Assembly: GCF_030546805.1 (NCBI RefSeq)
Contig: NZ_JAUOPC010000001.1
Location: 572,880 to 636,879, forward strand
Direction: 5' to 3'
DNA: 64,000 nt
Origin: Cyclobacterium sp. 1_MG-2023
GTDB lineage: Bacteria > Bacteroidota > Bacteroidia > Cytophagales > Cyclobacteriaceae
Shown piece after piece: positions 18,247 through 27,520 of this stretch. Under the pieces are notes generated by a model. The model was not told the DNA's origin and ran no database searches. It saw nothing but the letters and a program-made list of their open reading frames with translations. Numbering within the stretch: the stretch's first letter is position 1; every line of letters starts with the position of its first letter. The position numbers and the translations under genes are program-made.

Positions 18247-21114
18247 CTACTTCATTGTGATTTGTTTTCCATACTGATTTAAATTCATCAATGCAATAAA
18301 ATAAGGAATCCCCTCTATCTGGTGAAAATCTTTCATTTGTTCATTTTCAGGTAAATCCTTAAAGCTAAGCAATAGGTTATGAAGCTTCTGTGCTTTGTAG
18401 GTCTCCTTGTAAGTTTTCCAATCTGTTCCTACAATTGGTCTCCAGCCATGCAGAATTTTCATGGTGTTCCACCTACGGTGTTCCACCACTCCCAGCACTT
18501 CAACCTCCCCTTTGGTCCAAAAATTTTCAAAATTTTCCTTTTCCGGAACTTGATCCGATAGTACCCACTTCTTATCGTATGCTGTTACCTTTATCCAAAG
18601 GTGATCAGCTGCCTGTCTGTTCCCCTCCCGATCTGTTTCAGACAGGCTTTTCCAACAGTAACGCATCATATTCCCCATTCCCTCCAAAACAAAACTGTCA
18701 GTTAAAGCTTGAAACCACAGATCTTTTAATCCCTCAATTTTGAGTTTTAATTCATCGTCATATGGAAGTGCTTCCTTATTGGAAGCATACCCTCTTTTCA
18801 ATGCGCTTATTTTTGATATCAATTTTGCAAACCATTTTTCTACCTCAAGAGAGGTCCTTACAGATCGTTTCCCAAAATCATATAGGAGGTAGTACCATAA
18901 GGCTATTTGTTTGGCCAAATGGTCTGCTTCCTTATTTTGGATTGCCTTACAGGAAAATTCATGTAGATAATTACCAAAGCATTTTACAGGCATATGCGGG
19001 GCCTGCGCATTAAGTTTTTGTTCTAAATAAACCTCTTCTTGCGCATCCGGAAAATTATAAAAGCAATAGGCCTGTAAATCATAAGTTGGGTTTTCGAGTT
19101 TTATTCGTTCCAAGCCGGGTAATACCGAGGTTAAAATGGAAGCACTTTCCAAGCCAGAATGAAGGCATGCGAAAAACTTTAACTTCTTATAGTGATTTAA
19201 GTTTTGAATCAAAGGGCCTTGGGGATGGGTAATTTGTTGGGGAATCAATGGTAAAGGATAAAAAAGTATCCGGTCGCTTGTCTTACACTCATCCTGTTTT
19301 CCATAAAATGTCCAGTCTGTAACGCTATTAAAAATTGTATCCGTTTCTTTTTCGCTTTCATTAAACAGGTATGGATATTCTTTTTTAAAATACTCAACAG
19401 CCTTGGCATCTGATTCCGGATAAAAAACCAAGATTCTGGGCAAGGGGAATTTTGAAAAGACCAATTGTTGTATTGATTTTAAAACAAGGGACCTCCCAAG
19501 TGAACCAAACCCAACGATGATTATGGAGCAACTAAGAGGAGTTCCTCTTAACTCAGGAAACCCTGCCATCATGCGGCGAGCAGTATTGTCAGCATGACTG
19601 AATACCGTGAGTGCATAGTTGGTACGTCCACTAATAGACTGTTGCAGTAATTGCTTAAGCTTTCTATCTTGAATATGGACAAACCAATCCTCATTTTTAT
19701 GTTTTTTGACACTTGAAATCATTTGGTCCATTTCCATTACGCACCGAACGTTTTCTTCCTCGGAATTAGTCACTACAAATACTTGTGATGCATTTTGAAA
19801 ATAGGTTTTCTTTAGAGATGTAGAACTTGTAGGTATACCATTAATTATCCATGCCCCCTCATTTCTGGCTAGCTCCACAAGGGTTGATGTAGGGTCCGGA
19901 TTTAAAACCACAACTTTAACTCCTTTTTTATCTTTCGTTGAAGGGTTTCTTAGGTCTTTTAAAATATCATATGCCATTTCATTGAGACCTATTACAGCGG
20001 CAAAATTATTAGTCCATGTGGGACGTAATCTCCTGAAAGAAACCCATGAAAGGAAGTTTGAAATCATCCCTTTAAACCGGTTCCAGGCTCTATACTTGAA
20101 AAACAAAAACCGGTAAAAAACCTCTTTCCCTGAGGCAAAATATAGGGCAATAAAAAAAACAACAACTGTAAAACCCCCACCCAATATCCTAGCAACTTCA
20201 ACTTGCCAGTTATAAGGATTATCGAAGACAGATCCATCTAAGGTGATCAAATTTGCCGAAAAAAATACACTATTTAAAAGCTCAGACCACGTTTTTTCTT
20301 TAAGCCCGTAATGTCCTATAACTCCCAAGACAAGTACACAACTCACCAATATTAAAGGAAGTAAAAACCGCAAGAATATACCTGTTGACACAGGAATTAC
20401 ATTTTTAATAAACCTGAAAATGGATCTAATTTTATTTAGGACAATATTTTTAGAATGGGTGGTAATTACAATTGTTTCCCAACCATATTTGCTTCTAGGT
20501 AAAATGGGCTGGTTTAAATACGATTGGGCAGATGGGATCGTATTCTTTTCACGGGGAGTATATAAATGATGAAGGGTGTATTGCACTTTTCTTCTCCAAA
20601 AATAACCTCTGGGGGATGGTTTATTTCTAAAATTAGCTACTACCTGCCAGGTACCTCCTGGCTTACCGGTGTCTATCCCATCCCATAAAGTCATTAAATG
20701 AGTGGCGTGTTTAACCAATATTTCTTCAAGAATTTCGTAAGGGGTTTGATCTTCGAGCGATTTGGAGGGCATTAATTTAAAGGTATAATAACCTCCTTTA
20801 CTCTTTAACCCCTTTGCTCGATCTAAATCACCCTGCCCAAAAGTGGGAAAAATATCTTCGTCAATAAGCAGTAAGACTACTAAAATCCCCAAAATGGCGG
20901 CTTCTTTGGCAACCACCTCATCCGCACGCTCTGCAAAACCGGTAATAAGAACAAATTTTTTCGGATTTCCATTTACAATTTCTTCCAATTTGCTCCGGAC
21001 TTTTTCTTGGATCGTATTATAGTCCTTAATCAAAAGGTCTTGATGGCCGGAATGGCCGATAACAGTTTTACTTTTCAACAAATGTTTGAATTCCCTAGAC
21101 GATATTTGATTCAT
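18247..21114 (-). CDS. SLOG - 2TM ion channel - RCK/TrkA-N - RyR signalling protein
   Basis: This is a 955-aa modular membrane protein. Residues 15-160 are SLOG-like (TVIGHSGHQDL, VLITGFAERADEVVAKEA, LWDGIDTGKPGGTWQVV), a domain that binds nucleotide or ADP-ribose-type ligands. TM1 is at about 246-268, a pore loop with WSELLNSVFFSANLITLDGS at 276-295, and TM2 at about 308-328, the layout of a 2TM potassium channel, but the filter reads TLDGS instead of TxGYG. Two Rossmann RCK/TrkA-N domains follow (AVIGLNEMA near 373; the clear GFGSLG at 535-540). A C-terminal RyR domain (about 865-955) has EHRRWNTMKILHGW and LSFKDLPENEQ. Ligand binding at SLOG or RyR probably gates ion flow. A role in defence is inferred from these domains and the TIR-STAND gene 264 bp upstream on the same strand. 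Ion selectivity cannot be read from sequence. Confidence 0.85.
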   Translation of the reverse strand: MNQISSREFKHLLKSKTVIGHSGHQDLLIKDYNTIQEKVRSKLEEIVNGNPKKFVLITGFAERADEVVAKEAAILGILVVLLLIDEDIFPTFGQGDLDRAKGLKSKGGYYTFKLMPSKSLEDQTPYEILEEILVKHATHLMTLWDGIDTGKPGGTWQVVANFRNKPSPRGYFWRRKVQYTLHHLYTPREKNTIPSAQSYLNQPILPRSKYGWETIVITTHSKNIVLNKIRSIFRFIKNVIPVSTGIFLRFLLPLILVSCVLVLGVIGHYGLKEKTWSELLNSVFFSANLITLDGSVFDNPYNWQVEVARILGGGFTVVVFFIALYFASGKEVFYRFLFFKYRAWNRFKGMISNFLSWVSFRRLRPTWTNNFAAVIGLNEMAYDILKDLRNPSTKDKKGVKVVVLNPDPTSTLVELARNEGAWIINGIPTSSTSLKKTYFQNASQVFVVTNSEEENVRCVMEMDQMISSVKKHKNEDWFVHIQDRKLKQLLQQSISGRTNYALTVFSHADNTARRMMAGFPELRGTPLSCSIIIVGFGSLGRSLVLKSIQQLVFSKFPLPRILVFYPESDAKAVEYFKKEYPYLFNESEKETDTIFNSVTDWTFYGKQDECKTSDRILFYPLPLIPQQITHPQGPLIQNLNHYKKLKFFACLHSGLESASILTSVLPGLERIKLENPTYDLQAYCFYNFPDAQEEVYLEQKLNAQAPHMPVKCFGNYLHEFSCKAIQNKEADHLAKQIALWYYLLYDFGKRSVRTSLEVEKWFAKLISKISALKRGYASNKEALPYDDELKLKIEGLKDLWFQALTDSFVLEGMGNMMRYCWKSLSETDREGNRQAADHLWIKVTAYDKKWVLSDQVPEKENFENFWTKGEVEVLGVVEHRRWNTMKILHGWRPIVGTDWKTYKETYKAQKLHNLLLSFKDLPENEQMKDFHQIEGIPYFIALMNLNQYGKQITMK

Positions 21115-21378
21115 TTGTTATGACAATAAGTTTTCATTGAATTCGTATAACTATTAGTATTAAATCCACAGGGCAATGCCTTCAGCTATTTGATTATAGA
21201 ATGAATAAAACCTATAATCCTTGCTAAAATCTTTCCTATAATTAATTTAATGATTTATATTTTATTTTTTTCCACCTACACCTCTCATTTATAAAAAAAT
21301 TAGGCCTAACACTACTTTTTTTTGAGTCCTTAAACATTAATAAAACTAATTTATAGACCTCAAGACTCGGAAGCCGAA

Positions 21379-24300
21379 TTATAAAATCTCCCAATTTTTT
21401 ACTAAAGTTTTATTATCTGACAAGTAGGAGCTTTCCAGAAAATAATCAAGAAATTCATTAGAAATTTTGGCAGCTCCATCTCTGCAAATTCTATAATATT
21501 TTGGATGAGGGGACAATTCAGAACCTGTTAAGCTTTTTCCTTTATACATTCTTTCCGGACAAGTTAAAGTATAAGCCAAAACAGGGTCTTTTTCATGATC
21601 ATTCCAATCCAAACAAATTATCGGTATCAAATCATACCCAACTTCTCGTTTCCTTAATTTGGCGATATCGGAAATATCAATATCAAACAAAATACCGTTA
21701 ACTGTATCTGATATAGAACCTGTAAATTTGACATTGAATAGTCCTCTGGCATTAGGACCAGTCAAGGGTTGGTATATAGGTCGATATAATATCTCATCCG
21801 GAATATTATAATTTAGTAGCCTTCTTATTCCAAAACCAATGGCTGTTTTATATGGATAAATGGACTTAGCATTATCAGAAGGAATATCTGAAAACATATT
21901 ATGAATACTCCCATAACTGAAAAGTTTAATGGAAGTTTGACCTTTACCAGCAGTAAAGTTTTCAATAGAGGCCCATGGGTATTCAAACATCATTTCACGT
22001 AAAGAAAACTGAATTTTATTCAATAAGTTAATACAAGTTTGGGAACTTAATTTTATTTTAGAAATTAAAATAGGAGGCTTAACAACCACACCTATTCTAT
22101 GATCGTCCAACACCTCGGCTTTGGTATTGAATTTTGATTCCCAGTGCTTAATAAGAAAAATTAAAGAAACAAAATCCTTTCTAACCTTCTCAATTTCATA
22201 GGTTTCGTTAATTCCCAATTTAATCGTTAACCTTTGGGCAATAACAATGGATTCCCAAAGTAGGTCATCCTTAGATAGCTCTTTAGCGATTTGGGCCATA
22301 ACAATCAAATTACAAAAATGTCGGTGTTCATTGGTCGAACCTATTGCACGCTCGATAGAAATGGCATCATTTGTTTTTGCAAAAGCCTTTTCTATATTTC
22401 CATTTAATAAGTAGGCCCTTCCGAGGTCTCCTGAATGAAAAGCAATATTTTCCGGGTAGAAGATTTTCCTAGATACTTTTTCAGCTTTTTCTAAAAATTG
22501 AATGGATTCAACAATATTCTCCTTTCCATTTTTCATCATCATAAGCGTTCTCCCCCAACCTCCATTATTTACAGCATCCCAGTGTACAGTTCCTCTTTTA
22601 TTGTGTATTTCACCTGCAATTTTAAAAGATTCTATAGCTTCGTCATATTGTCCCAAGTCGGATAAAATTAAGCCCTTAGTGGTTAAATGTCCGGGTTTCA
22701 TAAATTCATCCCCTATCTCCTCAGCTAAATCTTGCGCTATAGACATTAATTCAAGCCCTTCTTTTGCTTTGCCATGATGCCAATAGGCCAAACTTTTCCT
22801 GTAAAATATGTCTTCCTTTTGGATCGTATCAGCATTATCATCTGCAATCTCTTCTGCAAGCTTAAACCTTTCTAAAGACTCATCAAAGAAACCAAGTCTT
22901 TCTTTAATGCTTCCAATAATTATTAGTGTAATCGCTATATATTTAGAATCATCTAAATCCTTATACAAAGAAAATGATTCTTCAATATAAACTAAAGCTA
23001 GGTATTTATAACCCCTCAAACTCTTCATCTTGCCCAGCTGTAAGAGAGCATGGGCCAATAAACTTTTATCGTCAATTATCCGTGCTATTGAAACAGATAT
23101 TTCGCCAAATCTATCCCCCTCGTCATATTGGCCCCTACTTTGGTAAGCCTTAGACAACTCAATAGCCAAGCGACAACTATAATCATTGTTTTTTTCAATT
23201 ATATTGTCATAAGAATATTTAAGTTTATCAATTCTTATAAGCTCAGGTCCCTTTATGGACAATACATCAGCAAAAAACGAAATTATTTCCGCAGCTTTTT
23301 TAAAGGATTTATTTTTAATTAATAGTTCTTGAATGCTAAAAATATTTTCAAGTTCAGCATGCATTCTTTTTAATGACTTGCTCGTTAATATATTTTTTGA
23401 CTTTTGATTTTCAATAATCAAAAATGAAATATAGGTATCCCCATACCGTTCAATAAGATCTGAAATATAGACCGCATTTTTAGATTCATATAGCACCTTA
23501 TTCCCAAAATTATATACGGTTATGGGATAACTAAACCTAGTAGGTTTACTATTAACATTGGCTTTTAAAAGACTACTTTTAACTAAAGTATCAAGAGTTT
23601 TAGTGAAATTTAGACTATAAGTTGTATTTTCTATTATAACAATTTTCTTTGCCAATTCCGCAGTAAAACTGGTTTTAAATATGGCAAGTTGGATAAACAA
23701 ATCCTTTTCATTTTCAGATAGCAAATTATAGCTCCAATTGACAACAGAATATAGGCTGTGATGCTTCTTTTGTCTATCATGTGAGTAATCTTCTAAATTC
23801 TGATAATTATTGCTTTTAATCCCTTCATAAATCTCTTCTATATTCAGTAAATCTGTTCTACTTGCTGCTAATTCTATTCCTAATGGTATTCCTTGGAGCT
23901 CATTACATATTTTATTAATTACTATTAGATCCTCAATATTTTTATCAAATTCTCTATTTTTCTTTAAGGATCTATTTAAAAAGAGTTGGATACTTTCATT
24001 ATTTTTAAGTTCCGATAGGTCTACTATAGTAGTATCAATAGTATCAAGTGGTTCAATTTCAACTAAATTTGCATAAGATAATTTCAAATCTCTGGTTGAG
24101 GTAACCAAAATTTGTACGGTTGACAAATTTGACAACATAAAGTCTATGGTCTCAGAACATTCGTCTACTATTTGTTCAAAATTATCAAGGATAAGCAAGA
24201 CGTTTTCTCTTTTCTCCAATAATAAAAGTATTGCCTCTCTTGCGGATACTTGTGAACTAGTCATTTCTTGATTGAATGCATCATAAATTGATTTAGCTAC

Positions 24301-24939
24301 ACCAGTTTCCGTTTCTGCATCTACCAAATTCACAAACCATACACCACCTGAATATTTATGATTCAACTCTTTACCTATTTCTAAAGCAAGCCTCGTTTTT
24401 CCAAATCCCCCTGTACCTATAATTGTTACTAATCGATTCTTCTCATTAATAAGTATTTTCTTTAGTTCATCAATTTTATTTTCCCTTCCAATAAACTCTT
24501 CGTCAATGGTTTTGATATTGGTTTCATTTTTGTTTTTTATTAAATAATGGAGAATTCTATTTTTGAAATTGGAAAATTTAATAACTTCGTATACTCTAAG
24601 CACTGGAGGAATTTCTTCTATTTTAACATCATCTGTAACCACCAAAATTATATTTCCTACCTTATCATTTTCTTTTTTGTTGTTTAAGAATAATTGCCAT
24701 TCATGCTGAACCCAACCTGAATTAATATTTTTTATGGAACTAAATACTAAAATAAAGTTTTTTGATACAGGAATTGTTTGATCAATTACCTTCCCATACT
24801 CTGTTTCTCCTATACGTTCTAAAGAATAGGAAGAATCAAAAACATCAAACCCTTTAGCAGTTAAAAATTGATAAATTTCATCAGATAGGTGAAAGTCTTC
24901 TGTTTTCCGAGATAAAAAAACATCAAATCCATTTTTCAT
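21379..24939 (-). CDS. TIR - STAND NTPase - TPR - GGCT-like fusion protein
   Basis: This is an 1186-aa cytoplasmic NLR-like protein. The N-terminal TIR domain (1-130) has the NADase-type Glu80 in SGWVQHEW. A STAND/AP-ATPase NTPase follows: Walker A GTGGFGKT at 175-182, Walker B VLLILDN near 247-253, TSTRD at 280-284 and a GLPLA-type motif (GIPLGIELAASRT). Residues of about 560-920 are TPR-like helical repeats. The last 183 residues (1004-1186) look like a gamma-glutamylcyclotransferase-like domain: LFSYGS (1007-1011), KREVGY with a possible catalytic Glu1099, and SPHPKYYRICRDGA, close to the human GGCT SPQYKKIICMGA block. Such STAND proteins sense a phage or stress cue through their repeats and trigger the TIR. 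It is the likely upstream partner of the SLOG-channel gene. The coding sequence appears AT-richer than neighbours, hinting at transfer. Confidence 0.85.
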   Translation of the reverse strand: MKNGFDVFLSRKTEDFHLSDEIYQFLTAKGFDVFDSSYSLERIGETEYGKVIDQTIPVSKNFILVFSSIKNINSGWVQHEWQLFLNNKKENDKVGNIILVVTDDVKIEEIPPVLRVYEVIKFSNFKNRILHYLIKNKNETNIKTIDEEFIGRENKIDELKKILINEKNRLVTIIGTGGFGKTRLALEIGKELNHKYSGGVWFVNLVDAETETGVAKSIYDAFNQEMTSSQVSAREAILLLLEKRENVLLILDNFEQIVDECSETIDFMLSNLSTVQILVTSTRDLKLSYANLVEIEPLDTIDTTIVDLSELKNNESIQLFLNRSLKKNREFDKNIEDLIVINKICNELQGIPLGIELAASRTDLLNIEEIYEGIKSNNYQNLEDYSHDRQKKHHSLYSVVNWSYNLLSENEKDLFIQLAIFKTSFTAELAKKIVIIENTTYSLNFTKTLDTLVKSSLLKANVNSKPTRFSYPITVYNFGNKVLYESKNAVYISDLIERYGDTYISFLIIENQKSKNILTSKSLKRMHAELENIFSIQELLIKNKSFKKAAEIISFFADVLSIKGPELIRIDKLKYSYDNIIEKNNDYSCRLAIELSKAYQSRGQYDEGDRFGEISVSIARIIDDKSLLAHALLQLGKMKSLRGYKYLALVYIEESFSLYKDLDDSKYIAITLIIIGSIKERLGFFDESLERFKLAEEIADDNADTIQKEDIFYRKSLAYWHHGKAKEGLELMSIAQDLAEEIGDEFMKPGHLTTKGLILSDLGQYDEAIESFKIAGEIHNKRGTVHWDAVNNGGWGRTLMMMKNGKENIVESIQFLEKAEKVSRKIFYPENIAFHSGDLGRAYLLNGNIEKAFAKTNDAISIERAIGSTNEHRHFCNLIVMAQIAKELSKDDLLWESIVIAQRLTIKLGINETYEIEKVRKDFVSLIFLIKHWESKFNTKAEVLDDHRIGVVVKPPILISKIKLSSQTCINLLNKIQFSLREMMFEYPWASIENFTAGKGQTSIKLFSYGSIHNMFSDIPSDNAKSIYPYKTAIGFGIRRLLNYNIPDEILYRPIYQPLTGPNARGLFNVKFTGSISDTVNGILFDIDISDIAKLRKREVGYDLIPIICLDWNDHEKDPVLAYTLTCPERMYKGKSLTGSELSPHPKYYRICRDGAAKISNEFLDYFLESSYLSDNKTLVKNWEIL

Positions 24940-24995
24940 AAAACCTCAATTTATTCATTAAATACTAATTTATCTTTCGATTAATACTCCAATTC

Positions 24996-25018
24996 CTATA
25001 TGATATTATATCGTATAG
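24996..25018. promoter_or_regulatory. 23-bp imperfect palindrome, candidate operator of the TIR-STAND gene
   Basis: The arms are CTATATGATAT and ATATCGTATAG around a central T, palindromic except for one base pair. It lies 57 bp upstream of the TIR-STAND start codon, a usual place for a repressor or activator site. No regulator gene adjoins it. The strongly AT-rich setting makes chance dyads more likely. Confidence 0.45.
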
Positions 25019-25558
25019 TATTACCAATAGATGTTTAATCATGTAACAACCCATCGGTACCGTATGAATTGGTTCTTAACATGTAGATTTGCATTATAGA
25101 CCATAATAATACAGGTATTTATAAATATTCCTTTTGGAAATACCGGAATGTTTTTTTTCCATAGAAATATTACAAGTTACTTCTGATTGGAACATTATTT
25201 TCACTATTATTGCTCATGAACTAAATAAAAACACCACTTTAAAAGGAAGAATAATTGTTTACTATCAAACAATTACAAATAGAATTTTCCTTAATACAAT
25301 TTTTAACAGTATTTTATCGAAAACCTTTGGTATATTTCAATTTAGCAAGTTAGTTGGTATAATTATTATGAATAAAAACCTATTGGTAAATTTTTCATTC
25401 CTTTTCAAAGTAATAAATAAAATTTAATTTTGTAAATATAATCCAAAAAATATGCATCATTGAAACATACAATATTCATATATCTACTCCTGCCCATCAG
25501 GATGAAAATCAAAAATAATTACCATTATATAATATCTAAAATCAAAAATAACATACCT

Positions 25559-25626
25559 CCCCTTCACCACATCACTGATCACCACATCACCCCATCACCC
25601 GCTCACCAAATCACAGAGCACCTATC
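25559..25626 (+). repeat. Dispersed CACC-rich repeat, copy B
   Basis: This copy begins CCCCTTCACCACATCACTG and continues with CACCCCATCACCCGCTCACC. It matches copy A at 33 of 34 bases over its first part and has the same orientation, so the pair flanks the defence island as direct repeats 8.7 kb apart. Confidence 0.75.
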
Positions 25627-25729
25627 TCCAAACACCTCAATGAATTTCACTTGTTTTTATACTGCAGAATAAAAAAGACATCGTATATTTCCGGTAAAAC
25701 ATCTAATTTCCTACCCGATCAAAAACTCC

Positions 25730-26731
25730 ATGCGTAGATCATTTTTAATTGCCTTTCTGATTAGCACTTTAATTATTACTGCTAGCTATAATAGATTAAC
25801 AAATCCACCTCAGGCAGTGATTAGCAATGACATTATTACTGCAAATCTCTACCTTCCGGACCATGAAAATGGTTATTACCGTGCTTCTAGGTTTGATTGG
25901 TCAGGAGTAATTTCAAGCCTCGAGTATCAAGGGCATCAATATTTTGGGCAGTGGTATGATGAATACGATCCAATGATAAATGATGCCATTATGGGGCCGG
26001 TTGAAGATTTTTCCCCACTAGGATATGAGGAAGCGAAAGAAGGCGGCCTGTTTGTTAAGATTGGCATAGGGGCATTAGAAAAAATTAAGGAAGAAAAATA
26101 CCGTTTCTCTCATACCTACGATTTGATAAACGGCGGGGAATGGAAAGTAAAGACCTTTAAAAACCGGGTGGAATTTAGTCATGAACTAAAGGATGCAGAT
26201 GGCTATGCCTATTTGTATACCAAAATCGTGGAGTTAGTAAAAGATATGCCAATTCTTGTTTTGAAGCATACCTTGAAAAACACGGGCAAAAAATCAATCA
26301 AAACAAGTGTCTACAACCATAATTTCTTTGTAATTGATCAAGAACTTACCGGCCCCAATATTGAAACTACCTTTCCTTATGACCTTTACCTAGACAACGG
26401 TGGTAACAAAAGGGTGGTTAACTTTGACTCTTTAGGAATAGTATCTGATAGAAGCATAAGCTTTAGCAGGTATTTCAAAAAGGGAGAAAGTGTGTATACC
26501 AATGGCTTGATGGGTTTCAGGGATTCACCGGAGGATTATCAATTCTCCGTAATGAACACCAAAACCGGCGCCGGCGTAAAAGTTACAGGCGACAAAGCCT
26601 TGGAGAAAATAGTTTATTGGGCCAACCCAAGAACTTACTGCGCTGAACCCTATATTAGACTTGAATTGGAACCCGGAGAAACCATCAACTGGAAAAACGA
26701 ATACAACTTCTTCACTTTTGAAAAAGAATAA
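25730..26731 (+). CDS. Exported galactose-mutarotase-like protein
   Basis: This 333-aa protein has an N-terminal hydrophobic signal segment (residues 3-20) and then a beta-sandwich of the aldose 1-epimerase/galactose mutarotase type. Marks include SNDIITANLYLPDHENGYYRA, FDWSGVISSLEYQGH, and a late PRTYCAEPYIRLELEPGETINW, a block typical of this superfamily. Members bind hexoses; many of the exported ones have no proven reaction. It stands alone on the plus strand, head to head across 790 bp with the island gene and convergent with the DUF983 gene. The sugar acted on is unknown. Confidence 0.8.
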   Translation: MRRSFLIAFLISTLIITASYNRLTNPPQAVISNDIITANLYLPDHENGYYRASRFDWSGVISSLEYQGHQYFGQWYDEYDPMINDAIMGPVEDFSPLGYEEAKEGGLFVKIGIGALEKIKEEKYRFSHTYDLINGGEWKVKTFKNRVEFSHELKDADGYAYLYTKIVELVKDMPILVLKHTLKNTGKKSIKTSVYNHNFFVIDQELTGPNIETTFPYDLYLDNGGNKRVVNFDSLGIVSDRSISFSRYFKKGESVYTNGLMGFRDSPEDYQFSVMNTKTGAGVKVTGDKALEKIVYWANPRTYCAEPYIRLELEPGETINWKNEYNFFTFEKE

Positions 26732-26760
26732 TATCCAAGCTTGTTAAGCGTAAGTTTTTA

Positions 26761-27180
26761 TTAACCTTCTCCTATATCGCCAAAGTAATAAAGCATAACA
26801 ACCTTTGAGTACCTTAAATTCCAAGGAGTGCTTAAAATGGTAGGAACAAATATGGTGACATAATACACCCAAAGTGGTGGATCATTAAATACCAAATAAG
26901 TAAGAATTCCAAAAACCACAAAAATGGCTACTCCTACCATATAGGTAAAAAACATTGAAATCTGATAAAAACCTGGTTCAGGCATAAAAGTAAAGCCACA
27001 TTCTTTACAGTTTTTGTTCAGCTCATTGAATTTACTTATGTTAAGGGCCGAAGTTTTAAACATTTTCCCTTCTTTACAAACCGGGCATTTACAGTGAAGC
27101 ATGGCATTTAATTTATTATTGTCTTTCCCTAAAGCTTCATGGGTACTGTTTCTCCTAATTTCCTGACTTAAATCCTTCAT
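26761..27180 (-). CDS. DUF983 family membrane protein
   Basis: This is a 139-aa protein with two Cys-pair motifs (C32-x2-C35 in CPVCKEGKMF and C58-x2-C61 in CKECGFTF), likely a zinc knuckle, followed by two transmembrane helices at about 72-94 and 100-120 (FTYMVGVAIFVVFGILTYLV, WVYYVTIFVPTILSTPW). This arrangement is the DUF983 signature, a widespread Bacteroidota and Alphaproteobacteria family of unknown function, sometimes linked with cytochrome oxidase genes. None of these is nearby. It converges with the mutarotase-like gene. Confidence 0.9.
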   Translation of the reverse strand: MKDLSQEIRRNSTHEALGKDNNKLNAMLHCKCPVCKEGKMFKTSALNISKFNELNKNCKECGFTFMPEPGFYQISMFFTYMVGVAIFVVFGILTYLVFNDPPLWVYYVTIFVPTILSTPWNLRYSKVVMLYYFGDIGEG

Positions 27181-27520
27181 TTGGGCTTATTATTTTTTCA
27201 CAAATTGCTAAAATAAACATTAGCGGTTAAACCTAAAACATTCAATAACTCTATGTACAAATATAAATCTCTCATGAGTTCTTAAAGTTCATTAATTCAA
27301 CAAAATCTTATTAGATACTAGCTATTACCCTAATTCACTGAAACTTTAATTATAGTCAATGAATATGGTAGTTCCCACTAAAAAAATAATCCTCCTTAAC
27401 TATTGCAATTGTAGGTAAACTACCTAATTCACTAAAAAATTCACATAGTTTCTTCAATAATTTTGTCAGGAAAGGTATTGAACTGAGACTACTAATAGGT
27501 ACCGTCCAATTTGAAATTTG
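27181..27520. other. Divergent promoter region, DUF983 and DUF4833 genes
   Basis: This is 340 bp of AT-rich sequence between two divergent genes. It must hold both promoters. I see no credible open frame, strong hairpin or clear -7 element. Confidence 0.55.

Larger units (their letters stand above)
24940..25729. other. AT-rich intergenic region right of the defence island
   Basis: This is 790 bp between the divergent TIR-STAND and mutarotase-like genes. It holds a 23-bp operator-like dyad (24996-25018) and copy B of the CACC-rich repeat (25559-25626). Open frames on the plus strand (for example 25134-25427) are low-complexity, Ile/Asn-rich and do not look coding. The promoters of both genes must lie here. 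Confidence 0.6.

Noticed and set aside
17044..24939. A standard CBASS operon
   Set aside because: The STING-like gene has no CD-NTase, ubiquitin-like or peptidase ancillary gene beside it, so the name CBASS is not justified from this window.
25134..25427. 97-codon plus frame right of the TIR-STAND gene
   Set aside because: Low-complexity Ile/Asn/Phe-rich translation in a very AT-rich intergenic stretch; no motif and no promoter or start context.
16803..25626. Flanking repeats as an integrase attachment pair
   Set aside because: No integrase or tRNA gene is present and a third copy lies at 44.2 kb on the other strand, so they look like dispersed repeats.
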